From assembly GCA_050291465.1 (NCBI GenBank), contig JBNKJV010000011.1:1-64000 (forward strand): a stretch of 64,000 bases of DNA, read 5' to 3'. A program made the position numbers and the translations under genes. The stretch comes from CBFDBF01 sp050291465 (GTDB lineage: Bacteria; Pseudomonadota; Gammaproteobacteria; Chromatiales; Chromatiaceae). Below, in pieces: positions 44,301 through 53,106 of the stretch (its first letter is position 1; every line of letters begins with the position of its first letter). The notes beneath the pieces were generated by a model. That model was not told where the DNA came from. It saw nothing but the letters and a program-made list of their open reading frames with translations, and ran no database searches.

Positions 44301-44763
44301 AACTGTATCCGGGGATCTGGCTGGTCAGGTAATCCGCGGTGGGCCCCCATTTTTCCAGGGTATGTTCAGTACCCCGTTTGGCGAGAACCCCGATAAATAT
44401 CTCTTTGGAAGGTGCCTCCACTTCCGAGGCGACGGCGGTGGAGAACGCGAAGGCAAGTATCAGTGCAAGGCCGACGGCCTTTTTCCAGTGGAAAAAAAAA
44501 GAATTCCATGCAAAACGGCTGGAAGCTATTTCAAAATACCCGACGAACCGCGTTACCGGCCGAAATGTGCCCCTGGTAGGTGCGCCGTGCGGCACAGCGC
44601 TCTTCGAACGAGCAAACGGCGCAATATCCCGACGATCGCGACCGCGCGATATTTTGAGATAGGTTTTAATGATAACGGACTCCTCGCGGGAGGTACGGCT
44701 AAACCTTATTCCTCCCAGTGATAACGGCATTCGGTGAGATTTCTTTACCCCCCGCCAACGCAC
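41383..44763 (-). CDS. Hybrid sensor histidine kinase with PhnD/TtrS-like periplasmic sensor
   Basis: The coordinates give the whole open frame (1126 aa); the true start is uncertain. After an Arg-rich stretch of about 85 residues that does not look protein-like comes a signal segment (KKAVGLALILAFAFSTAVAS), then a PhnD-like binding domain (about 115-375: IFIGVLAKRG, VDFVLANSSFYVELE, VVYAVRDRKVDVGTV), as in the tetrathionate sensor TtrS. A membrane helix, PAS domain, HisKA (MSHEIRTPMNG), HATPase and two receivers (LLLDRHIGG and LVFMDCQMPEMDG) follow. There is no Hpt; the next gene has one. An ATG at 44509 becomes in frame if the nine-T tract at 44492-44500 loses one base, giving an ideal signal peptide. 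Confidence 0.85.
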   Translation of the reverse strand: MRWRGVKKSHRMPLSLGGIRFSRTSREESVIIKTYLKISRGRDRRDIAPFARSKSAVPHGAPTRGTFRPVTRFVGYFEIASSRFAWNSFFFHWKKAVGLALILAFAFSTAVASEVEAPSKEIFIGVLAKRGTEHTLEKWGPTADYLTSQIPGYSFKIQPLDFRSIFPAVEQGQVDFVLANSSFYVELEALYGVQRITTLRNRVDSTVSTVFGGVIFVRADNDNIRVLEDLRGKTLMGVDKESLGGFRMAWGELEKNGIDPYEDPSNLEFGGTHDAVVYAVRDRKVDVGTVRTDTLERMAAEGKINLRDFRVINLYPPESEYGFKLLRSTPLYPEWPFASLASTPTDLTRAVAVALLKMPADSPAAVASRSAGWNVPHNYQPVHDLHKRLRVGIYRDFGKVTFDKVLRLYWHWMLFGLFSLVAMAAVTAHVSSLNAKLRSSRLALQEARDELEVRVKERTQELERASRDKRLLLDSAGEGIFGIDSEGRVKFINRVALDMLGREEQELLGDGMHELTHHTKHDGSPYPREECPVHSTLTSRRTYRITDELFWRKDGSSLPVEYTSTPIVEDDGRVTGAVVVFKDITERKRAEHLLINARHVAESASRAKSEFLAVMSHEIRTPMNGVLGMAELLRDTELDSEQEEFVEIINESGKELLGIIDSILDISKIEAGRLELEPIPFNLERSVSDVLRLLSTQAEVKGLELLLHYSPDCPRNLIGDAGRLRQVLINLVGNAIKFTERGHVRIAISCRPGNDERVRLRIDVQDTGIGISIEDQVQLFSKFTQVDASTTRRFGGTGLGLAISRQLVEMMGGDIGVESTPGNGSLFWIDLSLPIAPEPKPLYMAELKGVRVLLVDNDPANRRVLRGQLEQLGVELKTAENEEQAVTALRTQEAGSTFQLMLLDRHIGGISGENLARVIREEEGFRELPLILLSSIAERGDAERYQQAGYAAYLSRPVTSETLGQTLASVLGTRGGRQAQTFITRHKLEESDKYATGKSNRFDGRVLVVEDNPANQVVAVSILKKLGLESSVVHNGRQAVAELGNGDYDLVFMDCQMPEMDGYEASREIRRQEWGRRIPVIALTANVMEGDREKCLAAGMDDFLAKPFTKAEMIEVLKRWLSIKEE

Positions 44764-44781
44764 AGTTTTCCGGAATTTGCC

Positions 44782-45186
44782 TCACTCCTTTACCAGTTGC
44801 AAAGCCACTGAATTAATACAGTAACGCAGCCCCGTGGGTTGCGGTCCGTCAGGGAAGACATGACCCAGATGGGCGCCACAGTTCCGGCACAGGACCTCCA
44901 CCCGTTCCATGCCGTGACCGGTATCCCTGCGGGTTTCCACCGCCCCATTTTTTGCCGCCTCCCAGAAACTGGGCCAGCCGGTACCGGAATCAAATTTCTC
45001 CTGGGACCGGAACAGCTCCGCTCCGCAACAGATGCAGCGATAAACTCCCTCATCTTTACAATCATGGTAGGCCCCGGTAAAAGGCCGCTCCGTACCCTGT
45101 TGTCTGCAGACCTGGTACTGCTCATCGGTCAGCTGTTCCCGCCATTGTTCGTCACTCTTGCTCACCTTTCTTTCCATATTACTCAT
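44782..45186 (-). CDS. msrB: Peptide methionine-R-sulfoxide reductase
   Basis: A 134-aa MsrB, which repairs R-methionine sulfoxide in proteins. Zinc-binding pairs are Cys51/Cys54 (RCICCGAELF) and Cys100/Cys103 (CRNCGAHLGH), and the catalytic Cys is residue 123 (LRYCINS), in the usual place. FDSGTGWPSFW is the family hallmark. The frame is open to 45276, but ATG 45186 (or 45177, MERK) gives the normal length without a signal peptide. Divergent from the sulfurtransferase gene. Confidence 0.95.
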   Translation of the reverse strand: MSNMERKVSKSDEQWREQLTDEQYQVCRQQGTERPFTGAYHDCKDEGVYRCICCGAELFRSQEKFDSGTGWPSFWEAAKNGAVETRRDTGHGMERVEVLCRNCGAHLGHVFPDGPQPTGLRYCINSVALQLVKE

Positions 45187-45305
45187 CCCGCGATGAAAAA
45201 CGTCATGAATTTCAAGCAAATAACCTTGAAGATACCGCATCCTCATCTTTATACTCCTGCCTCCACCCCTTGTCACATATGTTCCAACCGCGGATACCTG
45301 CAGTA

Positions 45306-46136
45306 ATGACCGACCTCAGTCTGCCCTTTATCCTTGATCCCGACCAACTTCAGCCGCTGCTGACCGCAGAACAGTTGCTGATCGTGGATCTTTCCAAGGA
45401 GAGTTTATACCGACAGGTTCACATTCCCGGCGCGGTTCATCTGGACTACCCGCGGATAGTCGTCAACCGGAAGCCGGTGCACGGCCTTCTACCCGAGAGC
45501 GAGTACCTGGCTGATCTCTTGGGGAAAATCGGCATCGGCAACGAAACCTGGGTGGTGGCCTATGATGATGAGGGCGGGGGAAAAGCGGGTCGGTTGCTCT
45601 GGACCCTGGAGGCGATGGGCCACCGTCGTATCTCCCTTCTTGACGGCGGCCTGCACGCCTGGATCAATGAAGGCCGCCCCCGTGACAATCTACCGTCGAC
45701 CGTCACCCCAACCAATTTCATTTCCTACCACAATCCCGAGGTGGTGGCGGATGCCGAGTTCATCCTGTCCCGCCTGGACGATCCCGGCCTGCTCCTCATT
45801 GACGCCCGCGACCCCAATGAATACAGCGGAACAAAACGCTTCGCCGAACAGGGGGGACATATCCCAGGCGCAGTCAACTGGGACTGGATCGAGGCAATGG
45901 ATAGGCAGCGCAATCTGCGTCTGCGACCGAAAGATGAACTGTTGCGGGAACTGACCGCGCTCGGGGCGTCACCCGACAAGGAGACGGTGGTCTATTGCCA
46001 CACCCACCATCGATCCTCCTATACCTATATGGTTCTGAAACACCTTGGTTTCAAATATGTAAGGGGATATCCCGGCTCCTGGTCGGACTGGGGAAACCGG
46101 CAAGATACACCGGTCTCCTCGGGAACCGCACCCTGA
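45306..46136 (+). CDS. Two-domain sulfurtransferase (rhodanese/thiosulfate sulfurtransferase)
   Basis: A 276-aa protein with an inactive N-terminal rhodanese domain (VDLSKESLYRQVHIPGAVHLDYP, no active cysteine) and a C-terminal catalytic domain (LIDARDPNEYSG, HIPGAVNWDW, active Cys231 in VVYCHTHHRSS). The loop CHTHHRSS differs from the classic rhodanese CRKGVT and mercaptopyruvate CGSGVT loops, so the donor cannot be told. Start is ATG 45306 or ATG 45279; neither has a clear ribosome site. No signal peptide. Confidence 0.88.
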   Translation: MTDLSLPFILDPDQLQPLLTAEQLLIVDLSKESLYRQVHIPGAVHLDYPRIVVNRKPVHGLLPESEYLADLLGKIGIGNETWVVAYDDEGGGKAGRLLWTLEAMGHRRISLLDGGLHAWINEGRPRDNLPSTVTPTNFISYHNPEVVADAEFILSRLDDPGLLLIDARDPNEYSGTKRFAEQGGHIPGAVNWDWIEAMDRQRNLRLRPKDELLRELTALGASPDKETVVYCHTHHRSSYTYMVLKHLGFKYVRGYPGSWSDWGNRQDTPVSSGTAP

Positions 46137-46267
46137 TTCCGTAATTATGGAGATACCGCCCGGGCGTCTTGATACGCGACACCAGGCCGCAGGGCTATGG
46201 CATGCGGTGTGCGGGTTAGGCTAAGCTAGCACAATCCAAACAATCCGCACGGACCACTCAATAGGCT

Positions 46268-47173
46268 ATGAACAAGAAAGATATTAAAGATCTGGCGAAG
46301 AATGCCTTAGGATGGCTGTTCATCCTGCTTCAATACCTGCTGCCCCATCATCTGCTGTCGCAGGTGATGTACTGGATCACACGCAGCGAGTGGAAGCCGT
46401 TCAAGAATTTCCTCATCCGCAACGCCATACACCTGTACCGTGTGGACATGAGTATTGCCGCCGAACACGACCCCGAAAGCTACCGCAGCTTCAACGATTT
46501 CTTTACCCGCGCGGTGAGGCCGGAGGCGCGGCCGCTGGCGGCCGACAAACAAGCGATTGCCTGCCCGGTGGACGGTGCGGTGAGCCAGGCGGGCCGTATT
46601 GAGAACGGCAGGATATTTCAGGCCAAGGGTCATGATTTTACTCTGAGCGAGCTCCTGGGCGGTGATCCCAAATGGACGGCGGCGTTCACCGGCGGCCATT
46701 TTGCCACCATCTATCTATCTCCGCGGGACTACCACCGTATCCACATGCCGCTGGAAGGCACCCTGAAGAAGATGCTTCACATCCCTGGGCGATTGTTCAG
46801 TGTCAGCCCCGTAACCACCCGTGCCATTCCGCGTCTGTTCAGTCGTAACGAACGTATCGTCAATCTGTTTGATACCGATGCAGGTCCCATGGCGGTGATC
46901 ATGGTGGGCGCCATCTTCGTGGCCAGCATGGATACAGTCTGGGCCGGCACCGTAACGCCGAGTCGGCTTCAGGTCCGAAGTTGGGAGTACGGCAAAAAAT
47001 CTTCGGCCGGCATCAAGCTCAAAAAAGGCGCGGAGCTGGGTCGCTTCAACATGGGATCAACGGTAGTTATCCTGTTCGGCAAGGACGCCGTGGAATGGGA
47101 GGATATGCTGCAGCCGGAAAACAAGGTACAGATGGGTCAGAAGATTGCCTCCGTCAGAACCGGTACTGAATAA
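46268..47173 (+). CDS. psd: Phosphatidylserine decarboxylase proenzyme
   Basis: A 301-aa membrane-associated enzyme that makes phosphatidylethanolamine. Visible landmarks: FNDFFTRAVRPEARPL, CPVDGAVSQ, YLSPRDYHRIHMPLEG, and the self-cleavage site FNMGSTVVI near residue 263, where the Gly-Ser bond gives the alpha and beta chains and the pyruvoyl group. The usual LGST is MGST here, a mild change. An imperfect hairpin (AACCGTA/TACGGTT, 47181-47200) follows the gene. Confidence 0.95.
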   Translation: MNKKDIKDLAKNALGWLFILLQYLLPHHLLSQVMYWITRSEWKPFKNFLIRNAIHLYRVDMSIAAEHDPESYRSFNDFFTRAVRPEARPLAADKQAIACPVDGAVSQAGRIENGRIFQAKGHDFTLSELLGGDPKWTAAFTGGHFATIYLSPRDYHRIHMPLEGTLKKMLHIPGRLFSVSPVTTRAIPRLFSRNERIVNLFDTDAGPMAVIMVGAIFVASMDTVWAGTVTPSRLQVRSWEYGKKSSAGIKLKKGAELGRFNMGSTVVILFGKDAVEWEDMLQPENKVQMGQKIASVRTGTE

Positions 47174-47328
47174 CTTACTGAACCGTAACGGCGTACGGTT
47201 TCACGAAAATACTCTGGCGAGAACTCCGTGGATGTTTCTGGTCTGAAGTAATAACCGGCATTCCCGGCGATTACAGCGGTAATTACCAGCGCCTCCGCAG
47301 TCCGGAAATACAATAGGGAAACGCTTTT

Positions 47329-48294
47329 ATGAAACGATCTGCTCTGCTGCTCATTGTCCTTACCGGTGTTCTGTCAGTCTCTCCGCTGTTCGCGGCGGAG
47401 CAGCGATTTATCAGTATCGGCACCGGCGGCCTCACCGGTGTCTACTATCCCACCGGCGGCGCCATCTGCCGTCTGCTGAATCGCAACCGGGAGGAACACG
47501 GCATTCGCTGCTCCGTGGAATCCACCGGCGGTTCCATTTTCAACCTCAACACCATCCGTAACGGTGAACTGGACTTCGGTGTGGCCCAGTCCGATTGGCA
47601 GTTCCACGCCTACAGCGGCAGCTCGAAATTCAAGGAGGCCGGCGCCAACAGGAAACTGCGTGCGGTATTCTCCATCCATAGCGAACCTTTCACTCTAATG
47701 GCCAGAAAAGACAGCGGCATAAAAAGCTTCGATGACCTGAAAGGCAAGCGGGTCAATATCGGTAATCCCGGTTCCGGGCAACGGGGCACCATGGAGATAC
47801 TTATGGCCAGAAAGGGACTGGCCGTATCGGACCTGGCCTTGGCCTCGGAGCTGAAGGCGGTAGAACAGTCGGGAGCCCTCTGTGACGGACTTATTGACGC
47901 CATGGTCTACACCGTGGGCCATCCCAACGCCTCGATCAAAGAGGCTTCCACCGTCTGCGATGCCGTTCTTATCCCGGTAACAGGCCCGGTGGTTGATGAA
48001 CTGATCGCCGGCAATCCCTACTACGCCAAAGCCGTGATCCCCGGCGGCATGTATCGGGGAACGGACAGCGATACTCCGACTTTCGGCGTCAAAGCCACAT
48101 TGGTCACCAGTGCCGACGTTGACGAAACCATTGTCTATGAGCTGGTTAAGACGGTATTCGAAAACCTGGACACCTTCCGCAAACTGCATCCCGCCTTCGA
48201 ACACCTGGAAAAAGAAGATATGCTGAAAGGCAACTCCGCACCATTCCATAAGGGGGCAGTCCGGTACTTTAAGGAAGCGGGACTAATGGAATAA
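47329..48294 (+). CDS. TAXI-family TRAP transporter solute-binding protein
   Basis: A 321-aa periplasmic protein with a signal peptide (MKRSALLLIVLTGVLSVSPLFAAE). The mature start ISIGTGGLTGVYYPTGGAICRLLN and TGGSIFNLNTIRNGELDFGVAQSD are typical of TAXI proteins, which bind small acids such as glutamate or 2-oxoglutarate; the ligand here is unknown. The fused permease gene lies 210 bp downstream and is the probable partner. Confidence 0.93.
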   Translation: MKRSALLLIVLTGVLSVSPLFAAEQRFISIGTGGLTGVYYPTGGAICRLLNRNREEHGIRCSVESTGGSIFNLNTIRNGELDFGVAQSDWQFHAYSGSSKFKEAGANRKLRAVFSIHSEPFTLMARKDSGIKSFDDLKGKRVNIGNPGSGQRGTMEILMARKGLAVSDLALASELKAVEQSGALCDGLIDAMVYTVGHPNASIKEASTVCDAVLIPVTGPVVDELIAGNPYYAKAVIPGGMYRGTDSDTPTFGVKATLVTSADVDETIVYELVKTVFENLDTFRKLHPAFEHLEKEDMLKGNSAPFHKGAVRYFKEAGLME

Positions 48295-48504
48295 GCGATC
48301 GTTGTGGAGTTGTCACAAACACCATATCCCGCCGCAACAGGAGGACCTACAGACCGGCCCCATTGTCGCTTCGACTTTAGCCGAACAATGGTAATTACTC
48401 CAAACATCCGCGTCCCGCTTTTATACCCGAAGGGTGAAAGCAGAACGACCGTCTGTCTTTAGGTTTGACTCCGGTAACTTATAATCCGTCAGCTTCGCGC
48501 TTTT

Positions 48505-51069
48505 ATGGACCATCATCCGGACGCTTTTGAATCCATCGAAGCCGCTGAACACGGCGGCCGCCAACCGCAAGGGCCGGCAAAAAAGGTTCTCTTTGCCACC
48601 GCCATCGCCTGGTCTCTGTTCCAGCTCTGGGCCGTCTCCCCCCTCCCCTACACTTTAGGGTTTGGCGTTTTCAATCTTAACGAGCTCCGCTTCATTCATC
48701 TCGCCTTTGCCTTGTTCCTGGTCTATCTCTCCTTCCCCCCCCGGCGCGGCCGAATTGAACACCGAATCCCGAAAAGCGAGTGGCTGCTGGCGGCGGTCGC
48801 CGCCTGCTGCGCCCTCTATCTGTTCGTCTTCCGCGATGACCTGGCCTCCCGCGCCGGAGATCCCACCACTCTGGACATCTGGATCGCCGCCGTCGGTACG
48901 CTGCTGCTGCTGGAGGCTACCCGCCGCGCCCTCGGCTGGCCGCTGACCGTCATCGCCGCCTGCTTTCTCCTTTATACCTTCGCCGGCCCCTGGCTACCGG
49001 ACGTCTTGGCCCACAAGGGCGCCTCTCTGGAACGGGTAGCCTCTCACCAATGGCTCTCCACCGAGGGGGTGTTCGGCGTCGCCATCAGAGTATCCGCCCA
49101 ATTCGTGTTTCTGTTCGTTCTGTTCGGCTCCATGCTGGAACAGGCGGGAGGCAGTAACTACTTCATCCGACTCGCCTTCTCCCTGGTGGGACATATGCGG
49201 GGCGGACCAGCCAAGGCCGGGGTACTCGCCTCCGGTCTCACCGGCATGGTCTCCGGCTCCTCCATCGCCAATGTGGTGACCACCGGCACTTTAACCATCC
49301 CGCTGATGAAAAAGGTGGGCTTTCCCGGTCATCGCGCCGGAGCCATTGAAGTAGCCGCCTCCACCAACGGTCAGATCATGCCTCCGGTCATGGGAGCAGC
49401 GGCCTTTATGATGGTCGAGTATCTCAACATCAGTTACCTCGAGGTGATCAAACACGCCTTTCTCCCAGCTCTACTGAGCTACGCGGCATTGTTATATCTG
49501 GTGCACCTGGAGGCCCTTAAGTCCGATATGCAGGGGCTGCCCCGTCCCGATCTCCCACCTCTGAAAAAACGTCTGTTGCGTTGGGGCATCTCCCTGTCCG
49601 GCCTGCTGGTGTTCCTCTACCTTACCTGGCTCCTGCTGGGCGGCCTGGTGATCCTGTTCGGCGACTATTCCCTCTATGCCAACGGTCTGCTACTCGCCGG
49701 CCTCTATCTCGGCATCCTCTACTGGGAAGCGCGCCGTCCGCTTCAGGAACGGCTGGATCCGGAGCATATTCCCAACATCTATCAGGCCCTGCGCGGTGGA
49801 CTGCACTTTCTGCTTCCGGTGGTGGTGCTGGTCTGGTGCCTCACGGTACTACACCTTAAACCCTACACGGCGGTCTTCTATGCCATCCTGGTCATAGCGC
49901 TGATCCTGCTGACCCAGCACCCTCTCAAGCGACTGTTTGCAAAGGAGGCGGTCGGCAGGGCCTGGCAGGAGGGATTTGGGGATCTTGTGCACAGCCTGCG
50001 GGAAGGGGCGCGCAATATGATGAGCATCGGTGTCGCCACGGCCACCGCCGGTATCGTGGTGGGAACGGTCAGCCTCACCGGTATAGGACAGGTACTGGGG
50101 GAACTGATCGAAACCCTCGCCATGGGCTCGGTACTCATGATGTTCCTGCTTACGGCGTTGGTCTGCATGGTGTTGGGCATGGGGCTTCCCACCACTGCCA
50201 ACTATATCGTGATCTCAACCCTGATGGCGCCGGTGATCGTTCAGTTCTCCGCCGCTCATGGTATGGAGATCCCGCTGGTAGCCGTGCACCTCTTCGTTTT
50301 CTATTTCGGGATCCTCGCGGATGACACCCCGCCGGTGGGGCTGGCGGCCTATGCCGCGGCCGGTATCTCCGGCGCCGATCCCATCAGGACCGGGATCCAA
50401 TCGTTCCTATACGATATCCGCACCGCCATCCTCCCTTTTATGTTTATCTTCAACACCGAACTGTTGATGATAGGGGTGGAGGGAATAGGCCATTTCCTGC
50501 TGGTGGCCAGCATCGGCCTGGCCGCCATACTGCTGTTCGCGGCCGCAACCCAGGGCTGGTTCATCACCCGCAGTCGCTGGTGGGAGAGTCTGCTGCTGTT
50601 GCTTATCGTCTTCTCCCTGTTCCGACCCGATTACTGGCGTGATCAGTTCTTCCCCAGCCATCAACTGCTCCCGGCCCGGCAACTGCAGACCGCCATTCAG
50701 CAGATGCCGCCCGGGGAACCCCTTCGCCTGAGGGTGGAGACGGAAGAAGCAACGGGCGATCTGATCACTCGAACCCTGTTGTTGCCGGTTCCGCAGGCGG
50801 CCCCGGAAGAACGTTTGGAACAGCTGGGATTCACTACCGAGCCGGCCGGGGATGCGCTGAAGATCGTTGCTATCGGATTTCTCAGTCCGGCTGAGAACGC
50901 GGGCCTTCAACCCGGATATCCCGGCCGCATCCTCGGATACGAGGAACGGATTGAGCAACCGGCGAAGGAATGGTTCCTGCTGCCGCCGCTGTTCCTTTGT
51001 CTGCTGATCGGCTATATCCAACAGGGGCGAAAGATCCGGGCGAGCGACAAGAATCTTACGCATCCCTAG
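48505..51069 (+). CDS. TRAP transporter permease, fused DctQ-DctM
   Basis: An 854-aa membrane protein combining the small (4-helix, about 30-210) and large (about 12-helix, from about 215) TRAP permease subunits, as usual for TAXI systems. GSMLEQAGGSNYF, SGLTGMVSGSSIANVVTTG and LGMGLPTTANYIVISTLMAPV are characteristic DctM motifs. The last 170 residues add two helices and a soluble domain of the type seen at the end of many TAXI permeases. With the 47329 gene it would form a sodium- or proton-driven uptake system. Confidence 0.93.
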   Translation: MDHHPDAFESIEAAEHGGRQPQGPAKKVLFATAIAWSLFQLWAVSPLPYTLGFGVFNLNELRFIHLAFALFLVYLSFPPRRGRIEHRIPKSEWLLAAVAACCALYLFVFRDDLASRAGDPTTLDIWIAAVGTLLLLEATRRALGWPLTVIAACFLLYTFAGPWLPDVLAHKGASLERVASHQWLSTEGVFGVAIRVSAQFVFLFVLFGSMLEQAGGSNYFIRLAFSLVGHMRGGPAKAGVLASGLTGMVSGSSIANVVTTGTLTIPLMKKVGFPGHRAGAIEVAASTNGQIMPPVMGAAAFMMVEYLNISYLEVIKHAFLPALLSYAALLYLVHLEALKSDMQGLPRPDLPPLKKRLLRWGISLSGLLVFLYLTWLLLGGLVILFGDYSLYANGLLLAGLYLGILYWEARRPLQERLDPEHIPNIYQALRGGLHFLLPVVVLVWCLTVLHLKPYTAVFYAILVIALILLTQHPLKRLFAKEAVGRAWQEGFGDLVHSLREGARNMMSIGVATATAGIVVGTVSLTGIGQVLGELIETLAMGSVLMMFLLTALVCMVLGMGLPTTANYIVISTLMAPVIVQFSAAHGMEIPLVAVHLFVFYFGILADDTPPVGLAAYAAAGISGADPIRTGIQSFLYDIRTAILPFMFIFNTELLMIGVEGIGHFLLVASIGLAAILLFAAATQGWFITRSRWWESLLLLLIVFSLFRPDYWRDQFFPSHQLLPARQLQTAIQQMPPGEPLRLRVETEEATGDLITRTLLLPVPQAAPEERLEQLGFTTEPAGDALKIVAIGFLSPAENAGLQPGYPGRILGYEERIEQPAKEWFLLPPLFLCLLIGYIQQGRKIRASDKNLTHP

Positions 51070-51219
51070 GACATCAATCCGGCAAATCCGATGCGGCGAA
51101 GTCACCAACGGCATTAAATCCCCACAAAGTCTGCGCTTAAGCCGCCAGCCCCGTATGGCCGTGGAATGTCTCTTCTGTTCTAATACAGACGCGGCCTCTG
51201 ATCAAAAAAGGAAGGAACA

Positions 51220-51879
51220 ATGGACGCTCTTGAATGCATACGTAATCGCAAAAGCATCCGTAAATTCAAACCCGATCCGGTTCCCAGGGAGGTGCTGACG
51301 GAGGTTCTGGAAACGGCACGCTGGAGCCCCTCCTACAAGGACAGTCAACCGTGGGAGGTTATTATCCTTTCCGGTGAAAAAAAGGATGCGCTGTCGCGGA
51401 TGCTACTGGAAAAACTGGAAAACAGAGACGATCCAACCCCGGATCTGCCGGCGCCGCGCGTCTGGCCGGCGGCCGAGCAGGCCCGCATCGATCAGCTGAT
51501 CCGCTCCCGTCAGGAGGCGACCGGTATCGACCTGAGCGCCCCGGAAAACGTGGTTAAATCGAAAAAGGCCAATTTCCGGTTTTACGACGCTCCCCATGCC
51601 GTATATCTGTTCCAGGACGCGTCCCTCAGCGACTGGTCCCTGTTTGATCTCGGACTGTTCGCCCAAAGCCTGATGCTGGCGGCACACGCCAAGGGGCTCG
51701 GTACGGTGCCCCAGGCCTATGCCACGGACTATGCCAAGGAGGTAAAACAGTTTCTCGCCATCCCCGAGAGCAAGCGACTGGTACTTGGCATTTCCATCGG
51801 TTATCCGGATCTGGATTCCCCCATTAACGCCCTGCGAACAGGGCGCATGGAGGTCGACGAGCTGGTAACCTGGATTTAG
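51220..51879 (+). CDS. Nitroreductase-family flavoprotein
   Basis: A 219-aa FMN enzyme. The N-terminus (MDALECIRNRKSIRKFKPDPVP) and ARWSPSYKDSQPWEVIIL are the FMN-binding start of the family; LGLFAQSLMLAAHAKGLGTVPQA is the second conserved block. The physiological substrate cannot be told. An AAGGAAGGAAC site precedes ATG. The ferritin-like gene follows 18 bp later, so the two are probably one operon, possibly for redox stress. Confidence 0.9.
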   Translation: MDALECIRNRKSIRKFKPDPVPREVLTEVLETARWSPSYKDSQPWEVIILSGEKKDALSRMLLEKLENRDDPTPDLPAPRVWPAAEQARIDQLIRSRQEATGIDLSAPENVVKSKKANFRFYDAPHAVYLFQDASLSDWSLFDLGLFAQSLMLAAHAKGLGTVPQAYATDYAKEVKQFLAIPESKRLVLGISIGYPDLDSPINALRTGRMEVDELVTWI

Positions 51880-51897
51880 AACCTGTAGGAGGAATGC

Positions 51898-52353
51898 ATG
51901 AACAACTGGAATTCTGTCAACGAAGTACTGAATTTTGCCATCCGTGAAGAGCAAAAAGCAGCCGAGTTCTACACCGAGCTGGCGCAACAGGTTGAAGATC
52001 CGGCTATCCGCGAAACCCTGACGGAATATGCGGCGGAGGAGAGGCGGCACAAGGAAAAACTGGAGAATATGAAAAGCCGGGGCGTGGAACTCCATCCATC
52101 CAGACTGGAGGCCCTGGACCTCAAGGTTGCGGAATACACGGTTGAAATCGAGGTTCAGCCGGATATGTCTTATCAGGACCTGTTAATCCTGGCGATGAAA
52201 AAGGAGAAAGCGGCACATGATCTCTACACCGATCTGGCGGCCGCCGCCACGGATACAGGAATCAAGGAGGCCTTCCTCAGCCTGGCCCAGGAAGAATCAA
52301 GCCACAAACTCCATTTTGAAGCTCAGTATGATGATCAGTTGACCGAAAATTAG
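51898..52353 (+). CDS. Ferritin-like di-iron protein (rubrerythrin family, no rubredoxin domain)
   Basis: A 151-aa four-helix protein. Two paired glutamate motifs (AIREEQKAAEFY with AAEERRHKEKL, then MKKEKAAHDLY with AQEESSHKLHFE) supply di-iron ligands. The C-terminal rubredoxin Cys4 domain of full rubrerythrins is absent. A TAGGAGGA site is seven bases before ATG. It probably reduces peroxide or stores iron. Confidence 0.88.
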   Translation: MNNWNSVNEVLNFAIREEQKAAEFYTELAQQVEDPAIRETLTEYAAEERRHKEKLENMKSRGVELHPSRLEALDLKVAEYTVEIEVQPDMSYQDLLILAMKKEKAAHDLYTDLAAAATDTGIKEAFLSLAQEESSHKLHFEAQYDDQLTEN

Positions 52354-52466
52354 CGATCCTTACGAAACAGGCGGCGCGTAGGGCGGACCACGCCCGCCTT
52401 ACCGCCGATTATACGGTTTCGCCCCGACTGTGGAGCAAACACCTGTTCCCCGATCAATCTTTTCTG

Positions 52467-53042
52467 TTATCGGCGTATACCCTCCACGGATAGAAACATC
52501 TCCACCTGTGTGGAAGCCGGGCCCAGATCATAATTGATAGCAAAATCCTTGAGCGTAATAGTGGTGGTCCCGGAAAAACCACGCCGATACCCGCCCCAGG
52601 GATCCGGCCCATGACCGATCTGTTCCACATTGATGGCGATCGACCGCGTTACTCCGTGTAACGTGAGGTCACCTTCCAGAATAGCTTTACCGTCGCCAGT
52701 TTCTTTAAACGATGTACCTATAAAACTGGCGGTAGGAAACTTTTCCACATCGAGGAACTTCTCTCCACGAAGATGTTTATCCCGTTCAGCGTGGTTACTG
52801 TCCACACTTGCCGTATCTATAATCACCTCCACCCTGGAGGCCGCCGGATTTCCTTCGTCGTAACTGAAGCTACCCTCGAAGTGATTGAATCGCCCGAGAA
52901 GCCAACTGTAACCCAGGTGTTTGATCTTGAAATTGATCGAAGCGTGAGCACCCTTGGTGTCAATGACATAGTCCGCCGCCTGCACCGAAGCGGCTACTGA
53001 TAAGAACAGCAGTAACAGCGTTGTGATACCAAACTTTTTCAT
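52467..53042 (-). CDS. YceI-family periplasmic lipocalin-like protein
   Basis: A 191-aa protein with a signal peptide (residues 1-22, ending VQAAD) and the YceI beta-barrel: ASINFKIKHLGYSWLLGRFNHFEGSF, ASVDSNHAERDKHLRGEKFLDVEKFPTASF and GDLTLHGVTRSI. Such proteins bind isoprenoid lipids such as quinones. A cytochrome b561 gene lies upstream on the same strand, a common YceI partner, here separated by repeat element C. Confidence 0.93.
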   Translation of the reverse strand: MKKFGITTLLLLFLSVAASVQAADYVIDTKGAHASINFKIKHLGYSWLLGRFNHFEGSFSYDEGNPAASRVEVIIDTASVDSNHAERDKHLRGEKFLDVEKFPTASFIGTSFKETGDGKAILEGDLTLHGVTRSIAINVEQIGHGPDPWGGYRRGFSGTTTITLKDFAINYDLGPASTQVEMFLSVEGIRR

Positions 53043-53106
53043 AAACCTCTCTCCTTTTCTCTGATGGCGTTAACCCGGCAACCGAGTATCCAGCCCACGC
53101 ACCGCT

